Positions 62,930 to 64,000 of a stretch of DNA of 64,000 bases are shown in pieces. This DNA is from Bacteroidota bacterium (GTDB lineage Bacteria; Bacteroidota; Bacteroidia; Bacteroidales; FEN-979): assembly GCA_026391355.1 (NCBI GenBank), contig JAPLDH010000077.1, forward strand, positions 1 to 64,000, read 5' to 3'. Made by a program: the position numbers and the translations under genes. Position 1 is the stretch's first letter; every line of letters begins with the position of its first letter. The notes beneath the pieces were generated by a model. The model searched no databases. It was not told where the DNA came from and was given only the letters and a program-made list of their open reading frames with translations.

Positions 62930-64000
62930 ATGAAAAAAACTCTTCAATCCTTCCTGTCACTATGCGTTATCCTGCTTTTCCCTTTCAGCTCCGGAAGATG
63001 TTTTTCGGCAGATGATGTATGGAAAGCCCTTTCAAAGCATGACCGTAAACAGGCCAGGGAGTTGTTGAACAAGGCCATCAATGATCCAACGTCAAAAACC
63101 GAAGCAACCATGATACTTATGTTGCTGAACAATGCGGAAGATAAGACCGGCAACCTGGAATTGATGCAAAGCATTTATCCATCGCTGGATCCACCATCGC
63201 CATACATATTTGCATACTGGCTGGATGATGCCATTTCAGGAAATTATTTGAAGAGGAACGACAAGCAACTGAATTTCCTGAAACAGATACGGGATGATCA
63301 CAGGTTGAATTCCAGCATTACTGCCGGGATGAATTATATTCTGGGAGTAAAATATTTTTATTCAAATAAGGTGGATGAAGGTCTTAAGGATTGGTCAGCT
63401 ATCCATGCATTGGGCAACTGGCAGATTACCGGACATTTTGACAACTCTTCAGGCAGTGGATTTGATAAGGATTACGACCCTGTTGCACATCCTGAACCAA
63501 CAGCGCATTTCATTTCACGGACGAATTCCGACATATATTGGTTCACACCCAAATATCCCCAGCGTGATGCATGGTTCGCACCACGGTATTACATTCCCGT
63601 TGAACAAGGGATTGTCTATGGTCAGACTTTTATCAATTCTCCTGCTGACCAGCAGGTTATTCTGACGCTCGGTGGAGCAGGAAGCCTGAAAGTTTGGGTG
63701 AATGATCAGCTTGTGATCCGCCAGGAAGAAGAACTGCGTACCGAGCTTGATTTCCATATGCAACCGGTTATGCTGAAAAAAGGCTATAACAGAATCCTCG
63801 TTCAAAACGGTTTTACAGATAAAACAAATTTTCCAAATTTCCTGATCCGTCTGCTTGATTCAAATAGCAAGCCGGTTGAAGGATTAACTTCATCCCCTGA
63901 GTACCAGCCCTATTCAAAAGAGGTATCATCTCTACCAGGACATGCCATTCCCCATTTTGCTGAAGAGTACTTCCGGCAAAAGCTTGTAAAAAACCCTGAT
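62930..64000 (+). CDS. Large secreted protein, N-terminal part
   Basis: Open frame from ATG 62930 that runs off the window end (357 codons seen). The signal peptide MKKTLQSFLSLCVILLFPFSSG is followed by a helical region (ALSKHDRKQARELLNKAIND … AEDKTGNLELMQSIYPSLD), like a TPR pair, then a beta-rich region with VILTLGGAGSLKVWVNDQLVIRQEE and MLKKGYNRILVQNGF, a galactose-binding/PA14-like sandwich pattern. Similar N-termini occur in Bacteroidota proteins with DUF3857 and transglutaminase domains (memory-based guess). The rest is not visible. Confidence 0.75.
   Translation, partial: MKKTLQSFLSLCVILLFPFSSGRCFSADDVWKALSKHDRKQARELLNKAINDPTSKTEATMILMLLNNAEDKTGNLELMQSIYPSLDPPSPYIFAYWLDDAISGNYLKRNDKQLNFLKQIRDDHRLNSSITAGMNYILGVKYFYSNKVDEGLKDWSAIHALGNWQITGHFDNSSGSGFDKDYDPVAHPEPTAHFISRTNSDIYWFTPKYPQRDAWFAPRYYIPVEQGIVYGQTFINSPADQQVILTLGGAGSLKVWVNDQLVIRQEEELRTELDFHMQPVMLKKGYNRILVQNGFTDKTNFPNFLIRLLDSNSKPVEGLTSSPEYQPYSKEVSSLPGHAIPHFAEEYFRQKLVKNPD

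Overview
The window comes from a Bacteroidota chromosome, probably an uncultured, free-living or gut-type Bacteroidales/Sphingobacteriales relative. The evidence is: type IX secretion (T9SS) cargo with type A and type B C-terminal sorting domains; a PorP/SprF-family outer-membrane protein; Bacteroidota-specific families (DUF4271, GxxExxY, AAA/DUF4143 ATPases); the hpt-adk-obgE order; and many copies of the Bacteroidota -7 promoter box TAnnTTTG, with almost no Shine-Dalgarno sites. No rRNA, CRISPR array, integrase or intact insertion sequence was seen.

Layout. 1-7.1 kb: an unknown gene, a lipoprotein prolyl oligopeptidase, a membrane-anchored unknown, a cytoplasmic beta-propeller protein with an unusually strong ribosome binding site, and a Rossmann-fold protein. 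7.1-11.1 kb is an accessory patch: tRNA-Pro(GGG) followed by a long structured hairpin, a Fic protein, a LETM1-like protein, a Cdd1-like helix-hairpin-helix protein, then a graveyard holding a nonsense-interrupted C_GCAxxG_C_C gene, a three-palindrome REP-like element and a headless UvrD/FBH1-like helicase fragment. 11.2-27.2 kb is a surface/secretion block on the minus strand. It holds a T9SS type A protein, a PorP/SprF gene and, just upstream of that, a 2939-residue PKD-repeat protein ending in a type B (gliding-motility-like) sorting domain, plus two further secreted proteins, one with lamin-tail and PKD domains. 27.3-40.3 kb is mostly housekeeping: dnaK, panB, an RluA-type pseudouridine synthase, a DUF4271 protein, hemD, rnpA, yidD, an S41 protease, a ChaN-like protein, GtrA, an M28 peptidase and an MnmA-like thiouridylase.

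40.4-51.1 kb: GxxExxY, an MFS transporter, an M1 aminopeptidase, an AAA/DUF4143 ATPase with a striking palindrome over its promoter, a histidine kinase/LuxR-type regulator pair, a TorF-like porin and an Amt ammonium channel. 51.2-55.8 kb is a tightly packed six-gene run, panC-panD-flippase-rfaE2-radA-NimA-like. panB lies 20 kb away, so panB, panC and panD are all in the window but not in one operon. 56-64 kb: a zinc alcohol dehydrogenase, a beta-barrel protein, the minus-strand run hpt-adk-obgE-PAP2 divergent from purE, a Cys-rich protein, a ParE-type toxin-antitoxin pair, and the start of a large secreted protein cut by the window edge.

The most interesting points are: a six-fold, about 795-nt higher-order repeat inside the giant PKD gene; the 26-bp palindrome on the AAA ATPase promoter; the gene graveyard around the REP-like element; the MnmA-like enzyme without its second catalytic cysteine; back-to-back hpt/purE promoters; and several dispersed short repeats, some inside genes. 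I did not find a clearly new multi-gene defence or metabolic system. All family names are recognised by eye, without database searches.
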